Positions 39,050 through 49,419 of a DNA stretch of 64,000 nt are shown here, one piece after another (position 1 is the stretch's first letter; every line of letters starts with the position of its first letter). The stretch is from Euglena gracilis. Taxonomy: Eukaryota > Euglenida > Euglenophyceae > Euglenales. Location of the stretch: assembly GCA_039621445.1 (NCBI GenBank), contig CP154956.1, positions 32,585,437 through 32,649,436 on the forward strand, read 5' to 3'. The translations under genes and the position numbers were made by a program. Under the pieces are notes generated by a model. The model ran no database searches. It worked only from the letters and a program-made list of their open reading frames with translations, and was not told the origin of the DNA.

Positions 39050-40180
39050 TCAAAATCTTTTTTCCCTCAATTCTTTCAATCTCTGGGAAGCTCTTTCTTG
39101 AATTTCAATTTGGGTCAACAGCCAGGAATGGGTGTCTGGGTTTGTCACCGGTTCTGGGGGTAATTCAAACCTCCAAGCTGGTCTGCCCAAAAACATTTCA
39201 TGGGGTGACAACGTTGTTGTGGGGGAAATCTGTGAATTCATCAAAAATGTGCAATACGGGATCAGCTGAACCCAATTTTTGTCCTTGGAAGACAGACTCA
39301 AAGCTCGCATATTCTGCAAGAACATTTTATTGACATTTTCAACCAAACCGTTTGATCGGGGGTTCCGGGGTAGAGAAAACGATAATTTCACGTCAAGAGT
39401 TTTAAATGCTGTCTGATAAAAACCACTGCGCTGTCTGAATCGCACGTCGTTGTCAGACCTCACAACGGATGGTTTTCCAAAAGCAGAAATCCACCGGTCC
39501 AAAATAAGCCTCAAAGCTCCTTCTCCGGTTACCGTTTTCTGTGTGGGGATGAATTGGCAAAAATGGGACAAATTGTCGACCAAAGTCAGCACATAATCAA
39601 AACCATTGTAGGGGTCCATTTGCACAAAATACAAACACAAAACTTCATTGCTCACTGTTGGAATCGGTAAGAACCCACCTTTCCTCGGTCACTGGGGCGG
39701 TTTTGTTTTGAAAGGGTGCAAATTTCACAGGCCGTCACAATGGCCTTGCAAATTTCCAACATGTCTTTCTTGGAAACCTTGGACTGAAAATGGCTCAAAA
39801 AAAACAAACTCCTTTCAGCACCAACATGGTTGCTTGCCTTGTGACATTCATCCAAACAAACCTTCAACAAATGAGATGGAACCAATTTTCCTTCGCAATA
39901 CATTGCCTTGGCAGATCTGAACCAAAACTCATTGTTAATGAAACAGGGGTTTGAAACCTCCACTTTTCCCCAAAAATCCTTCAGTTCTGAATTCAAATAA
40001 TCCTTTTCTGACACTTGCACTCTGTGGGAAAAACTGAAAATCTTCTGCAAAAACAGGTCAAGCTGCACATCCATTTTCTGAAAAGCGTTCCTTGCTTCTT
40101 CCTCAAAACGAATTTCAAATTTGTTCTCAAAACAAGCACGAGACAAAAAATCACACAATTCATTTTTGCAACCTGCCACA
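39050..40180 (-). pseudogene. Ty3/gypsy integrase
   Basis: The zinc-binding region has CLDECHKASNHVGAERS then TACEICTLSKQN (H-H-C-C). The core has QMDPYNGFDYVLTLVDN (first Asp), VVRSDNDVRF (second Asp) and SNGLVENVNK (Glu), a D-D-35-E set, followed by a C-terminal LSPHEMFLGRPAW block. Integrase joins the cDNA ends to host DNA. A frame change near 39,653 separates the zinc-binding region from the core. The chromodomain of chromoviruses is not seen in what follows. Confidence 0.85.
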
Positions 40181-40660
40181 TGAACGATATTCAGTTTGAA
40201 CTGGTTCAAAAACACATACATCCTTCTCAGCCTTTTGTTGAGGGGGGGTTCACCCTTCAGAAAAGTGGTGGCTGCCTCATTGTCTGTCATCCACACAATT
40301 GGCAGATTTGCAAAATACTTGTTTATGAAGCAATGGTCAGCACACCACTCAATATTTCCTTTTCCCTGGTGGTGTATTTTTTTCTTGCCTCACTCCATTT
40401 GCAGTTTCAGTGGCCCAGGGGCACCAACCTCATTTCACTGGGGTAGTTGTTTTTCAGGGACCCATCCACCATCACACCACTTGTTCGAAAAATCTCAGTA
40501 ATTTGTGTTTGTTGGAGGGTTTGCCACTGAAACAAAGCAGAACCACCTCCCAAATCCGAACTGTCAGTCACCAGAACAATCTCTCCTGAACTCCTGGGGG
40601 TACCCAAAACATCAAGAGAAGACAACTTCCTTTTCAAAGCAATCAAACAACTCTCCTCCT
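40181..40660 (-). pseudogene. Ty3/gypsy RNase H
   Basis: LVTDSSDLGGGSALFQW (first Asp), SGVMVDGSLKNNYPSEMRL (Glu of the PSE box), MWMTDNEAATTFLKG (Asp) and NIVHVAGCKNELCDFLSR (H...D) are the RNase H signatures of Ty3-like elements. A frame break lies between 40,407 and 40,296. Confidence 0.8.
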
Positions 40661-40662
40661 TT

Positions 40663-41674
40663 TCACCACCTCCATTTCACATTCTTTTTCAGAAGATCTG
40701 TCAGTGGGGCTGAGTCAAAGGTAAAACCTTTCACGTGTCTGCGATAAAAATTCATGGCTCCCAAAATTCGCCTCGAATCCCTTTGATTCTGAACTCTAAA
40801 ACTCAGAATTGGTTCAATGTTCCTTTTGTTTGCCTGCCACATTCCCCATTCCAACGAGAAGCCCAAATAGTCAATGGACTGATTCAGGAAAGAACATTTG
40901 CTAAATCTGATTCTCACTTGGTTCTTTCTACAAACTTCAAACCACTTTTCCAAAAGATACAAATGATCCTCCTCAGAGTTTGCACCAACCCCTGTGTCAT
41001 CGAAAAAGAAGCCAGGTGTCCATCCTTCAAAATATCTCTCACCCTCAAATCCGTTTTGCATTGGGAGGTTAGGATTTCCATCAAGTCCTGAAAAATCCCT
41101 GGCGCATTCATCAACCCAAACATCATCCTTTTTGGACGAAAACACCTCCTGAAGGAATGCAAAATGCAGACAAATTTGCTTCTCTTTCTGTGATTGGGAT
41201 TTGCCAATACCCACACCTCATGTCAAGGGTACTTTTGAACCGACACTTGGCCAAACTTTCAATCAGAATTTCCATGTTTGGCAAAAAACCTGCATGTGCT
41301 TTGCTTCTGGAATTCAATTTTCCATAATGAATGACCATCCTTCTGGTACTTGACCCTTTTTTGTCCACCAAAAATGTGGGGCTGCACACCTGGGGGATTT
41401 CACCAACTGGGAATTGCTCAGTCAACCCTGACTTTAGCAATTCTTCACACTGAAGGTCAATTTCTTTTTCATCCTCCTGGGGCATGGGCCAACAGATTTG
41501 CCTTAGGGGTTTTCCCTCCCATTCAGGCTTCAGCTCAATGTCCATCAAAACAGGCAGGGGGGAAGACTCAGAAATTGTGGGCAATGGTCCAAAAACATCA
41601 GAAAATTTCACCAAAAGCTCAGACAATCTGGCGTGGTCTCTGAATTTCTCAACTTTTTTTTTTAAATTGTCCAC
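40663..41674 (-). pseudogene. Ty3/gypsy reverse transcriptase
   Basis: Motifs in order: CEELLKSGLTEQF, CSPTFLVDKKG, RRMVIHYGKLNSRS, FKSTLDMRCGYWQIPI (catalytic Asp), FGLMNAPGIFQDLM, and FFDDTGVGANSEEDH (the FFDD form of YxDD), then YLGFSLEWGMW and GAMNFYRRHVKGF of the connection. Two frame changes near 41,200-41,130 break the gene between the fingers and the palm. Confidence 0.85.
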
Positions 41675-42261
41675 TCAGATTCTCAGTAAACAATTTGCTG
41701 CTTTTTCATCAGCCTTTTTCTGGGCCTCCAAAGTCCAAATCTTTTCATGTAAAACTTGGGAAATGCTTTTGAGTTCATCCATCTTGATTGTTGCCTTGGG
41801 GGTCTTCACAGGTTTTGCAAACTGAACATCTTCCACAAACTGGGACAGCTGGAAAACATCACCTACACATCTTTTCTCACCTCCTGAAAAAGACTCAGCT
41901 CACTTTCAATGTCCTTTGTCAATTCAGCCAAAAATTGATGGTTTCATGCTCACTCATTGGCTCAACCACCACCACATTGTCCAACCATTCTTTCACCTTT
42001 TCTTCTGATTCCTTGGGGCGAACACTCTCCAAAGAAATACGTGGACTTTCAAAAACTTGCTGGTCTGCAGGTGGATTGGCAGGCTGGGGTGCCTGTTGCT
42101 GGGGCGGAACATCAGGAACATCTGGGAAATCCACTTGAATTTCATCATCCACTGTGGGGTACTTCCTGATCTCACCTCTCAGTTCATCCAAACTCCAATT
42201 TCTTCAAACTTTCCTGAGCCAACTGACAATTCTGCGGTCCAAAAGCTCAAAATCCACTTTG

Positions 42262-42640
42262 AATTACACTGTGTCCACCACACTCACAAAAGTGTTCCAC
42301 AGGGGGGAGGGCAGCACCTTTTTGCACCTGTCACCCACAAACAAGGGAACCCCACTTGAAATTTTCACCCTGGCCACAGTCACCCTTTCCAGCAGGGGGG
42401 ACCAGTACTGGTCCCCCCAGTCTGGGTGCACCAGGACGATTTTTGTTTCTTAAATGCACAACTTGGTCACCACTTTGCTTAGTTGGCTGAAGGGGGGGTT
42501 TGCCCACAGAAACTTGGAAGCACCAATGTCACACAACAACTTTTCCCATGAAAACCTGTAGGCTGAATTCCCTTTTGTCATGTACAAAGACTGTGTGTGG
42601 TTCAGGTGGTTTGCAAAAAGATCAATGCAAATCTGACCCT
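42262..42640 (-). pseudogene. DLFA...ANPP domain inside the Ty3/gypsy polyprotein
   Basis: Reads GQICIDLFANHLNHTQSLYM, AYRFSWEKLLCDIGASKFLW, ANPPFSQLSKVVTKL, a frame change, then KIVLVHPDWGDQYWSPLLER. The same signature (DLFA, W, ANPP[FWY], a hydrophobic VxPxW block, WWP or WSP) follows RNase H in the DIRS-like elements here and occurs alone at 52.6-53.2 kb. It recalls the region after RNase H of DIRS elements (AFPPF, VPxWPxxPWFP), and NPPF/NPPY is also the catalytic box of N6-adenine methyltransferases. In the gypsy element it lies between protease and RT, which is not the usual place. Function unknown. Confidence 0.6.
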
Positions 42641-42699
42641 CAGAAATCTTCAATTCTTCCAAAGCTTTTGAATTCACTGGCTTGACCAAAGTGTAGCTT

Positions 42700-43182
42700 T
42701 CTGTCTTGAAAAGTCTGAAAATTTTTTTGATGGTGTGGTCCCCATCATGGCTCTGAAGTAAAAACTTCTCACCTTCGATGATGATTCTGGGGGGTCTGGT
42801 CAACAACCCTCCAAAAAACTCACTTTCTGTGAAGTCAGTCCCCAAAACTGTCTCAAAGGCATTTGTTTCAACCATCACCGCTTTAAGTTTTAGTGTTTTT
42901 CGCCCCAACTCCAAACACACCTCACACACCCCTTCGGAAAAAAATGTACTCCCCGTTGCCGATCTGCAGGGGTAACGCAGCACTTCGCTGAATTTTATTC
43001 TCAGGAACACATTTCTTAGAAACTGCAGTGACGTTGGCCCCTGTGTCCAAAATGGCTTGAATTTCCTTTCCATTAACCTTCACTGGCAAAAGATAAGTTT
43101 TACACACCATCTGGAGCAACTGCAAAGCATCAGCCTTTCTCTTTTTGGGGTTCTCACCCTGTGGGGTAACCTGGGTTTGCAC
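42700..43182 (-). pseudogene. Ty3/gypsy aspartic protease
   Basis: Reads VKVNGKEIQAILDTGANVTA with the DTGA active-site loop and then, in a shifted frame, VMVETNAFETVLGTDFTESE with the ILG-D second motif of retropepsins, and RPPRIIIEGEKFLL. A frame change near 42,960 splits it. Confidence 0.75.
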
Positions 43183-43257
43183 TCCCTGGGGTTGATCCGA
43201 AGGGGTCCCTTTGCCTGCCCCCTTCTGGGCTGCTGCCTTCTTTTTCTCAAACTTTTC

Positions 43258-44017
43258 TTTTGACTAACATCTGTCTTCGTAATGCCCCTGTTTGTGACAA
43301 AATCGACAGAAGATTGTGGCTCCAAATCGTGGGGCTGGGATGTCATCAACTTTTCTTTCACCCTTGCCTTTGCCTTTTCCTTTGTCTTTTCGTTTCCCAC
43401 CAGATTTTCTACCTTTTCCAGATTCTGGGACACTTTCACCAACTTTTTCAGATTGGTCAGGGGGTCTTTCAATCAATGGTCTGATATTCTCTTTTTTCAG
43501 CAAATTCCCTTCCAACCAATCTTCAGAACTTTTTTCCAAAATTGTTTTTCTTAAATCAACAAAAGTCTCAGAACGTTGTTTGTAAAATCTGCCTGCCCTG
43601 AGGTCTGCATACATTCTGGGGTGTAATTTCCTCAGCAAAACCAGAACCTTTTCCTGTTCACTCATGGCCTGGGGGCTCAACCTGGCCATCAAATTGTCCA
43701 ACTCAATGAAAAGTTTTTTGATGTCTTCGGGTTCAGGGTTCTGTGACAGTGCTGGCAATTTCTCAATGGCAGACCTCAAAGTCATGTCATTTTCCAGTGT
43801 TGGGAACAATTTTGCAATTTCCAACAGCACTTTTCGAAATCACATTCTCATCCATCACTTTTTTAACCAGTTTTTTCACCTTGGGGGTGCAACATTCCAA
43901 CAGCCAATCCTTTTTCTGGTTATTTCCAAATGCAACTTCACCAGTTAACCTCAACCATCTGCCAAAATCTTTCAAACACTCTGGAAAATTTGCACCATCA
44001 AACTCTGGCAATTTCAC
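43258..44017 (-). pseudogene. Ty3/gypsy gag with CCHC zinc knuckle
   Basis: Starts near MKLPEFDGANFPECLKDFGR, a capsid-like helix region (WLLECCTPKVKKLVKKVMD), changes frame near 43,820, continues through DNLMARLSPQAMSEQEKVLV and a Lys/Gly-rich linker, and ends C-R-F-C-H-K-Q-G-H-Y-E-D-R-C, a perfect C-x2-C-x4-H-x4-C nucleic-acid-binding knuckle. Confidence 0.8.
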
Positions 44018-44329
44018 AGGAGGTAATCATGAACTTTGGTTTGAACTTTGGCTGGGATTGCTGGAGTTTGGTTCCACAATTTGCTTCAGAAATGTTTCAA
44101 CCTGGGTGATGGGGTTCACAGGGGTAAACACAGACTGACTGCTGCTGGCTGTTTTGATTTCCAATTCTTGCAACCTTCTTTCCAAATCTTCAATGGAGGA
44201 CATTTCTGCAGATCACTTTCAAAAAACTCAACCACTGGCTCTGAAAACTGGGAGAAACACTAGACAACCCAAAAAGGTAAACAAAACGGAAGAAACCAGA
44301 ACAGAAAACCAACCACCTGGTTCAGGACC

Positions 44330-44462
44330 AAGTGAACTGAACCTTGTGTTCAGTTCAAGGTTGAACTGAACACAAGGTTCAGTTCAACCTTGTGTTAAAC
44401 TGAACACACGGTTCAGTTCAACCGTGTGTTGAACTGAACGGTTCAACACACCGTTCAGTTGA
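44330..44462. repeat. Palindromic GTTCAGTTCAACCTTGTGTT repeats in the gypsy 5' leader
   Basis: Six or seven alternating direct and inverted units of AACTGAAC-CNNGG-TTCAGTT type are packed into 130 bases between the 5' LTR and gag. Any neighbouring pair can form a hairpin. The position (about 310 bases after the 5' LTR, before gag) is where packaging or translation signals of LTR elements lie, but that role is inference. Confidence 0.85.
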
Positions 44463-44751
44463 TCAGCAAGATGATGAAGATCTTGCCTCCACCAGGATCT
44501 TGTTCTGGACACCACGGTGGACAGCAGCACTTACAAGCTTCAACAACCAAGTAACCAGTATAACAACTGTTGAATTCTCCACTGGAAACTTGTTGACCAC
44601 AGCTTGAATGACAAATTCTTGTTGAAGGTGTTGTTCTGTACCAGCAACTCGGTTAACCCTGCCTTCAGGAAGACCAACTTCTGGAACTTCAACAACCAGT
44701 GAAACAATGTTCAGTCCCCTCGAAGACGTCTTGGACGATTGGAACAATAAA

Positions 44752-44763
44752 CCTCTGCGACCA
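44752..44763 (-). promoter_or_regulatory. Candidate primer-binding site of the gypsy element
   Basis: On the minus strand, four bases after the end of the 5' LTR, stands TGGTCGCAGAGG. It starts with TGG, as required to pair with the CCA end of a tRNA, and resembles the initiator-Met PBS TGGTATCAGAGC/TGGTAGCAGAG of many Ty3-like elements. Confidence 0.55.
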
Positions 44764-44767
44764 ACTT

Positions 44768-44951
44768 TGGACGTCTCAGAATATTCTTTTGTTTTTCTGG
44801 AAATCCTCGGATTCCCAATTTTCTTGATATCCCAATTGTCCCAAAGACGTAAACACAAATCAATGTGAAGACATGATACGAGAGACCGCAGTCTGCGTGG
44901 AGGAATTAGGAATACAAAAGTCAGTTCGGCAGTTGGTAAGGTAAGCGGTCA
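44768..44951 (-). repeat. 5' LTR of the Ty3/gypsy element
   Basis: 184-base direct repeat of 37,807-37,999 with TG...CA ends on the plus strand. The differences between the two LTRs are about 10% by eye, so the insertion is not recent. Confidence 0.85.
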
Positions 44952-44954
44952 GCA

Positions 44955-45336
44955 AATAGTTCGCACACTGCGCTCAGTTTATCTGCCTAGAGATGTCTCC
45001 CAGACACTGGGTTCACGCCCGAACCGGATTCTGGGACACCGGTTCGGGCAGGAAATTTCCCGCCCGAACTGGTGTCCCAGACACCGGTTCGGGCGTGAAC
45101 CCAGAGGCCCCATACACGGTTTCAGCAGCAGGGGTTTTCTTAAGCCGGAGGGGACCCTATTCCCCGGGGGGCAGGGACTGACGGGAAGTCCTTCGGTATC
45201 GAGGTAGGTGGCCCCCCCTCCCCCAGGGGGCCCCACCCCTGGGTGGGTGGGAGGGTGCCGACCCCCCCCCCCGGTCTTAAAAAAAAACACTGGGGCAAAG
45301 CAATTTGGGACGGGGGAGGGACATTCATGTGGTCGT
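44955..45336. repeat. Dispersed repeat family F, copy 2
   Basis: Same ends and order as 23,345-23,796 (CACTGCGCTCAGTTTATCTG to GAGGGACATTCATGTGGTC), with the CCGGTTCGGGCGTG hairpin at 45,008-45,105 and one GAGGTAGGTGGCC unit. It fills the gap between the gypsy element and DIRS-like element C. Confidence 0.85.
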
Positions 45337-45964
45337 TGGTTTAGGAGGTCCTGCTTAGTGCCTTTTTTGCTGGAGTTGGCTGATTCTGTAGGCGCTGGGA
45401 AAGACTGGGAATGAAATTAAGATTCCAGCAGAGGAATTAGGAATTACGCAAAATTCTGTCTGTGTTTGTTTACAGTGGCAAGCAGCATGTTCAGTATGAC
45501 TTTGGCTGTTCAGTTTTGGGAAGTATCTTGATTTGTGCCAGCGCTGGGAATTAGGAAGCGGGATTACCATGAAAAGTTCCAAGGAAAGTCCCAGGTGGGT
45601 GCCAGGACCCCTGGGTGAATTGATGGATCCCAGCCAATGGCAGGGCCTGCAGGCGCCAGGGGCCAGCCGCCAGGGGGTTGTGGGAATGGTGAGGTCCACA
45701 CCCCCTATACAAACTGAACACTGCCATTCAAACAACATGCCTACCAGCCACGTGGTGGCTCTCCGCCATGCCGGGATCAGCATGGCATGTGCCTGCCAAA
45801 AGCATGGCACACAGGAGTGAACATCAGCCTGATGGAGTATTATTCAAGTTTTGATGCACATTGTGGCTGTTCGTGGTGTGCCAGTCGTGCAGCAGCAGCT
45901 GCTGCTGGCATGCTCAGGGCCCATGGCAGGGTGGCCTCTGATGCCAGGTTGGTGAATGCTGTGG

Positions 45965-46290
45965 AAGGAGATGTCAGAGATGGGAATGCCAGAGATGCGA
46001 ATTCCAAGGATGGAAATGCCAGAGATGTGAATGCCAGAGAAAGGAGATGTCAGAGATGTGCATACCAAGGATGGAAATGCCAGAGACGGGAATGCCAAAG
46101 AAGGAAATGCCAGAGATGTGAAGAGGAGACGTCGGAGAAGTGCATGCCAGAGATGGTCATGTCAGAGAGGGTGATGCCCGAATCGAGATGAGTCAAGATG
46201 GTCGAGATGGACATGCCAGACATGCAGATTGGCGAGATGGACATTCCAGACATGGAGATGGTCGAGATGGACATTCTGGAGATGGTGATG
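45965..46290. repeat. Degenerate GGAAATGCCAGAGATG array inside the small LTR element
   Basis: About 17 units of a 15-18 base word (GGAAATGCCAGAGATGNGAA) change gradually into GTCGAGATGGACATTCCAGA units. In one frame it reads as Arg/Asp/Gly/Asn-rich, in the other strand as Ser/Ile-rich; both are effects of the repeat. Confidence 0.85.
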
Positions 46291-46379
46291 ACGGAATTGG
46301 GCATTGGGCCCCAGTGGGGCATGGCGAGGGCGGAGGCTCGCCGGAGAAGTCAATGGGAAGGAGAAGGAAGGAGCGAAGG

Positions 46380-46860
46380 CAGAAGGCGTAGGAGGCCCCG
46401 AGGGGCTGAGGCCGAAGCCCTGCCCGGGACGGTGCGGGCTGGGTCTCCCTCCCGCATGCCCTGGGCCGAAGCCCTCACCAGCTGTTGCCGAAGCCCGCCG
46501 GGATGGTGCAGGCTGGGTCCCCATCCCGTATGCCTGGGCTGAAGCCCTCAGGCGTTGTGGCCGAAGCCCGCCGGGACGGCGTGGGCTGGGCCCCCCTTCC
46601 GGGCCTGTGGCCGAAGCCCTCCCCGCGAGAACCCCCTCCCGCTGCACCTGCGAGCCCCCAACCCAAGACTCTCACCAGCCCCTGGACCCCCATCTCTGGA
46701 CCGGCAATAAAGGAGAGACAGGGAAAAAAACGAAAAAAAATTGCAGATATGACGGCCCAAGGGGTATCTTTGGACTGTTCTGGGGGGAACCCCTGCCAGA
46801 ACGGCCCAAGGCGGTGCGGGTGCCTGCTGCTCGCCTCCTGCTGCTGTAAGAGACTGACCC
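46380..46860. repeat. GC-rich GCCGAAGCCC repeats inside the small LTR element
   Basis: Units of about 60-70 bases begin GGCCGAAGCCCKCMSSRG and continue GGGCTGGGYCCCC, occurring about five times from 46,400 to 46,620. After that comes unrecognised sequence with a CTGACCCCCCTGAGGGTCGG stem at 46,853. Confidence 0.7.
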
Positions 46861-47394
46861 CCCTGAGGGTCGGCCTTCGAACCCCGCCCCGCTCCAGAAG
46901 AGGAAAAAAAATGTGACGGACAGACAGAAAGAAAGAGTCAAGATTGCGTTCGTGAACAAAAAAAAGCGCCTTTTTGTCGAAGGCAGATTTAGCTGACGTG
47001 GGCAGCTTTTTGCGGACGGGATTGTAGGCACCAGGAAAGACTGGGAATTAAATTAAGATTCCAGCAGAGGAATTAGGAATTACGCAAAATTCTGCCTGTG
47101 TTTGTTTACAGTGGCAAGCAGCATGTTCAGTTTGACTTTGGTTGTTCAGTTTTGGGAAGTATCTTGATTTGTGCCAGCGCTGGGAATTGGGAAGTGGGAT
47201 TACCATGAAAAGTTCCAAGGAAAGTCCCAGGTGGGTGCCAGGACCCCTGGGTGAATTGATGGATCCCAGCCAGTGGCAGGGCCTGCAGGCGCCAGGGGCC
47301 AGCCGCCAGGGGGTTGTGGGAGTGGTGAGGTCCACACCCCCTACAATCCTTAATCTGCCCTTCGACAACCCAGAAGAAAGGAGCTTCAATTCAA

Positions 47395-48420
47395 GAACCT
47401 TGACAAGTGAATTTCGAAGAGTGAAGTGAATCGAATTATCCAGAAGGTGACGCTCGTAGTGAATACCAAATCAGAATTTGTTGACAATTTCAAGACCTTA
47501 GTGACAAATGCAATTACCAACACGAAGAGCATGGCTAAACAACAAGAGCTGCCTGACGCTACAGCGGAACGACCTGATGTCGCGGTGCAACCGTGGCGAT
47601 CCGTGGCTGTCCCATACCCCCCTGAAAAAGTTTCCAAAAAAACACCCAGTGACAGCCACAGACTTTGGCAGATGGTGGTCAGAACCCGAAGGACACAAAA
47701 GCCAAGACAGCTGTTATGCCACTACGGCAAGGGCCATGGAGGCCCATATCCCAGTTACACCAATACCTTGTTCAAGCTGGGCCATGCAGGCCACAACAGC
47801 AAGCTGGGCCATGCAGGCCACAACAGCAACGGCCATGGTTGCTGATGGAACAAAGGTAAGGGTGGCCAACAATAGCAAGGCCAGGGTTGCCGATTCCACA
47901 AACAGATGCCCAGTGGCAGGGGCAGGACAGGTCCACAATACCCCCCCAATCATTTCTTCATCACAAACCCTACCAGGGGAAAAGCATTGGCACCCAAAGG
48001 CCACCAAGATTTTCAACGGGCATGGCGCCCAAGATCAAAGAAAAGTCAACGGGGACAAAAATTCAAGAGGGCCAGTGGGGCCAGAATCATCATCAACAGC
48101 ATCAACAAATCCAAGGCGACTGGGGCCATCGAATATCAGAAGGGGAGAACCCCCAGAAGCTAAAAGGCTGTCCCCCAGCAGGGGGTTTCAATGTACTGCG
48201 GCAGCCCCAGGAGGATGCCTCTACAGGGGCAGTGGAGGACAAGGGGGCCACCCCCCAACGTTCTTTGTCAATGCCCATGGCTGGGGCAAGCCTAAACAAG
48301 GGGGAGACCCAAAAAGGGGCCCCTATGGTATGTCAATCGACAACAACAATGACAAAGTGGAGGATAAGAAAGCCTGTGAGCAGGGCATGCACGTGCCCCC
48401 AGCCACCTTTTAGAGAATGA
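47395..48420 (+). pseudogene. DIRS-like element C, gag region
   Basis: Starts with the same LPFDNPEERS/SIQEP context as elements A and B (TCTGCCCTTCGACAACCCAG, AAGAAAGGAG). The longest frame (47,508-48,413) is Thr/Pro/Ala/Gly-rich with a tandem AMQATTAS-type repeat at 47,775-47,835 and ends GMHVPPATF, matching the ECMHIPPEKISF end of gag in element A. No zinc knuckle. Confidence 0.65.
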
Positions 48421-48699
48421 TCAATCCCCAGTGGCACCAGGGGTGCAATGTCCAACACCCCTCACCCAGCACCCAGAAAATCATCTAGTTGGGAAAATAC
48501 ATTCCATGGAAGAGAAATGGGGAGACACCCGCTTGTACCAGAGACTTCAGAAAGGTCTAAAATGGTGAACAAAAATGCCCCCCCCCCCCAGCAACATGTC
48601 AATTGACGAAAAATGTAATTCAACCCCCTGGGTAAATCCCCAATATTGTCCACCAACCCAAAACCCAGAGCCAACCTGGACCTGAACCAAGCAGAAAAA

Positions 48700-49260
48700 A
48701 TTCTGCTGTATTACGAAAAAACTGGGTCAGTGAAACAGAAACCCAGCATTTGATCCCATGGTGTCTATTTTCAAAACCAGAAGGGGGAACAACAAACGAA
48801 AAATGATCAGCGACTGCAGAGAAGCAAACCAGCAGTTTCATCCTTCACGTTTCTCCAGTTTTAGAAAAAGGCCACTGGGCAGAAGAAATAGACTCAAGGA
48901 TGCCTATTTTCATATTCCAGTAAGTCCAGGTCTAAGGCCATTTTTGAGACATCAGGTGGGGGGTTGACCTGGTAATTTAAAAAACAGGCTGCTTTGATCT
49001 AAATGTAATGTCCCAAATTTTCATGTCAGTGATGAAAACGTTCGAAATGCTCTGGAGAAAAAGAGGCGTCCAGGTGTTTGTTTACCTGGACGACATTTTA
49101 CTGGTGGCCCCCACCCAAAACACTTTGCAAAATCACCTGAACAAAGTTGTTAAAAATTTGCTGTATTCCTGGTTCAAAATCAATGTGAAAAAGTCCACCC
49201 CGCAGACCACCCAAGTAGTAACACTTCTGGGTTTTTAACTGAACTTCCAGGAAGAAAAGT
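48700..49260 (+). pseudogene. DIRS-like element C, reverse transcriptase
   Basis: Fragments LIPWCLFSKPEGGTTNEK-like (48,750), MISDCREANQQF, FRKRPLGRRNRLKDAYFHIP, VSPGLRPFLRHQVGG, then MSQIFMSVMKTFEMLWRKRG and VQVFVYLDDILLVAPTQN with the YLDD box, and WFKINVKKST. At least three frame changes and a stop after LLGF (49,238). Confidence 0.8.
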
Positions 49261-49419
49261 TGCAGTTTTCCCCCCAGAAATTCAAAACCATAAAAAAGGA
49301 GCTGGGAAAAATAGTGAAAAAAGATTACATGTCAAAAAGGCAGTTGGCTGCCATTTTGGGCGAAATCAGATGCAACCTTTTTTCATGGCTTTTACAGACT
49401 CCCTGAAAAAAATTTTGGT

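Larger units (their letters stand above)
37807..44951 (-). mobile_element. Ty3/gypsy LTR retrotransposon, full length, frameshifted
   Basis: Two direct repeats of about 190 bases (37,807-37,999 and 44,768-44,951) start TGGACGTC and end GCGGTCA and enclose, on the minus strand, gag with a CCHC knuckle, an aspartic protease, an ANPP-type domain, RT, RNase H and integrase in that order. RT before integrase defines the Ty3/gypsy order. Multiple frame changes and stops show it is dead. The bases flanking the two LTRs (GAGGC and GCAAA) do not match, so either the target duplication has decayed or rearrangement followed. Confidence 0.9.
45387..47345. mobile_element. Small non-autonomous LTR element inserted in DIRS-like C
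   Basis: Direct repeats of 325 and 313 bases (45,387-45,711 and 47,033-47,345) both start TGTAGGC and end in TACA, with the inverted TGTAGG/CCTACA tips typical of LTRs. The DIRS sequence GGCTGATTC | (A)TCCTTAATCTGCCC continues across the insertion, with ATTC on one side and ATCC on the other as a likely 4-base target duplication with one change. The 1.3-kb interior encodes no retroviral domain, so it must be moved by another element. Confidence 0.85.

Noticed and set aside
44951-44960. Target-site duplication of the gypsy element
   Set aside because: GAGGC at 37,802-37,806 and GCAAA at 44,952-44,956 do not match, so none is claimed.
46853-46915. tRNA-like or selenocysteine-tRNA-like fold near CTTCGAACCCCG
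   Set aside because: Only a GACCCCCCTGAGGGTC stem forms; other arms do not.
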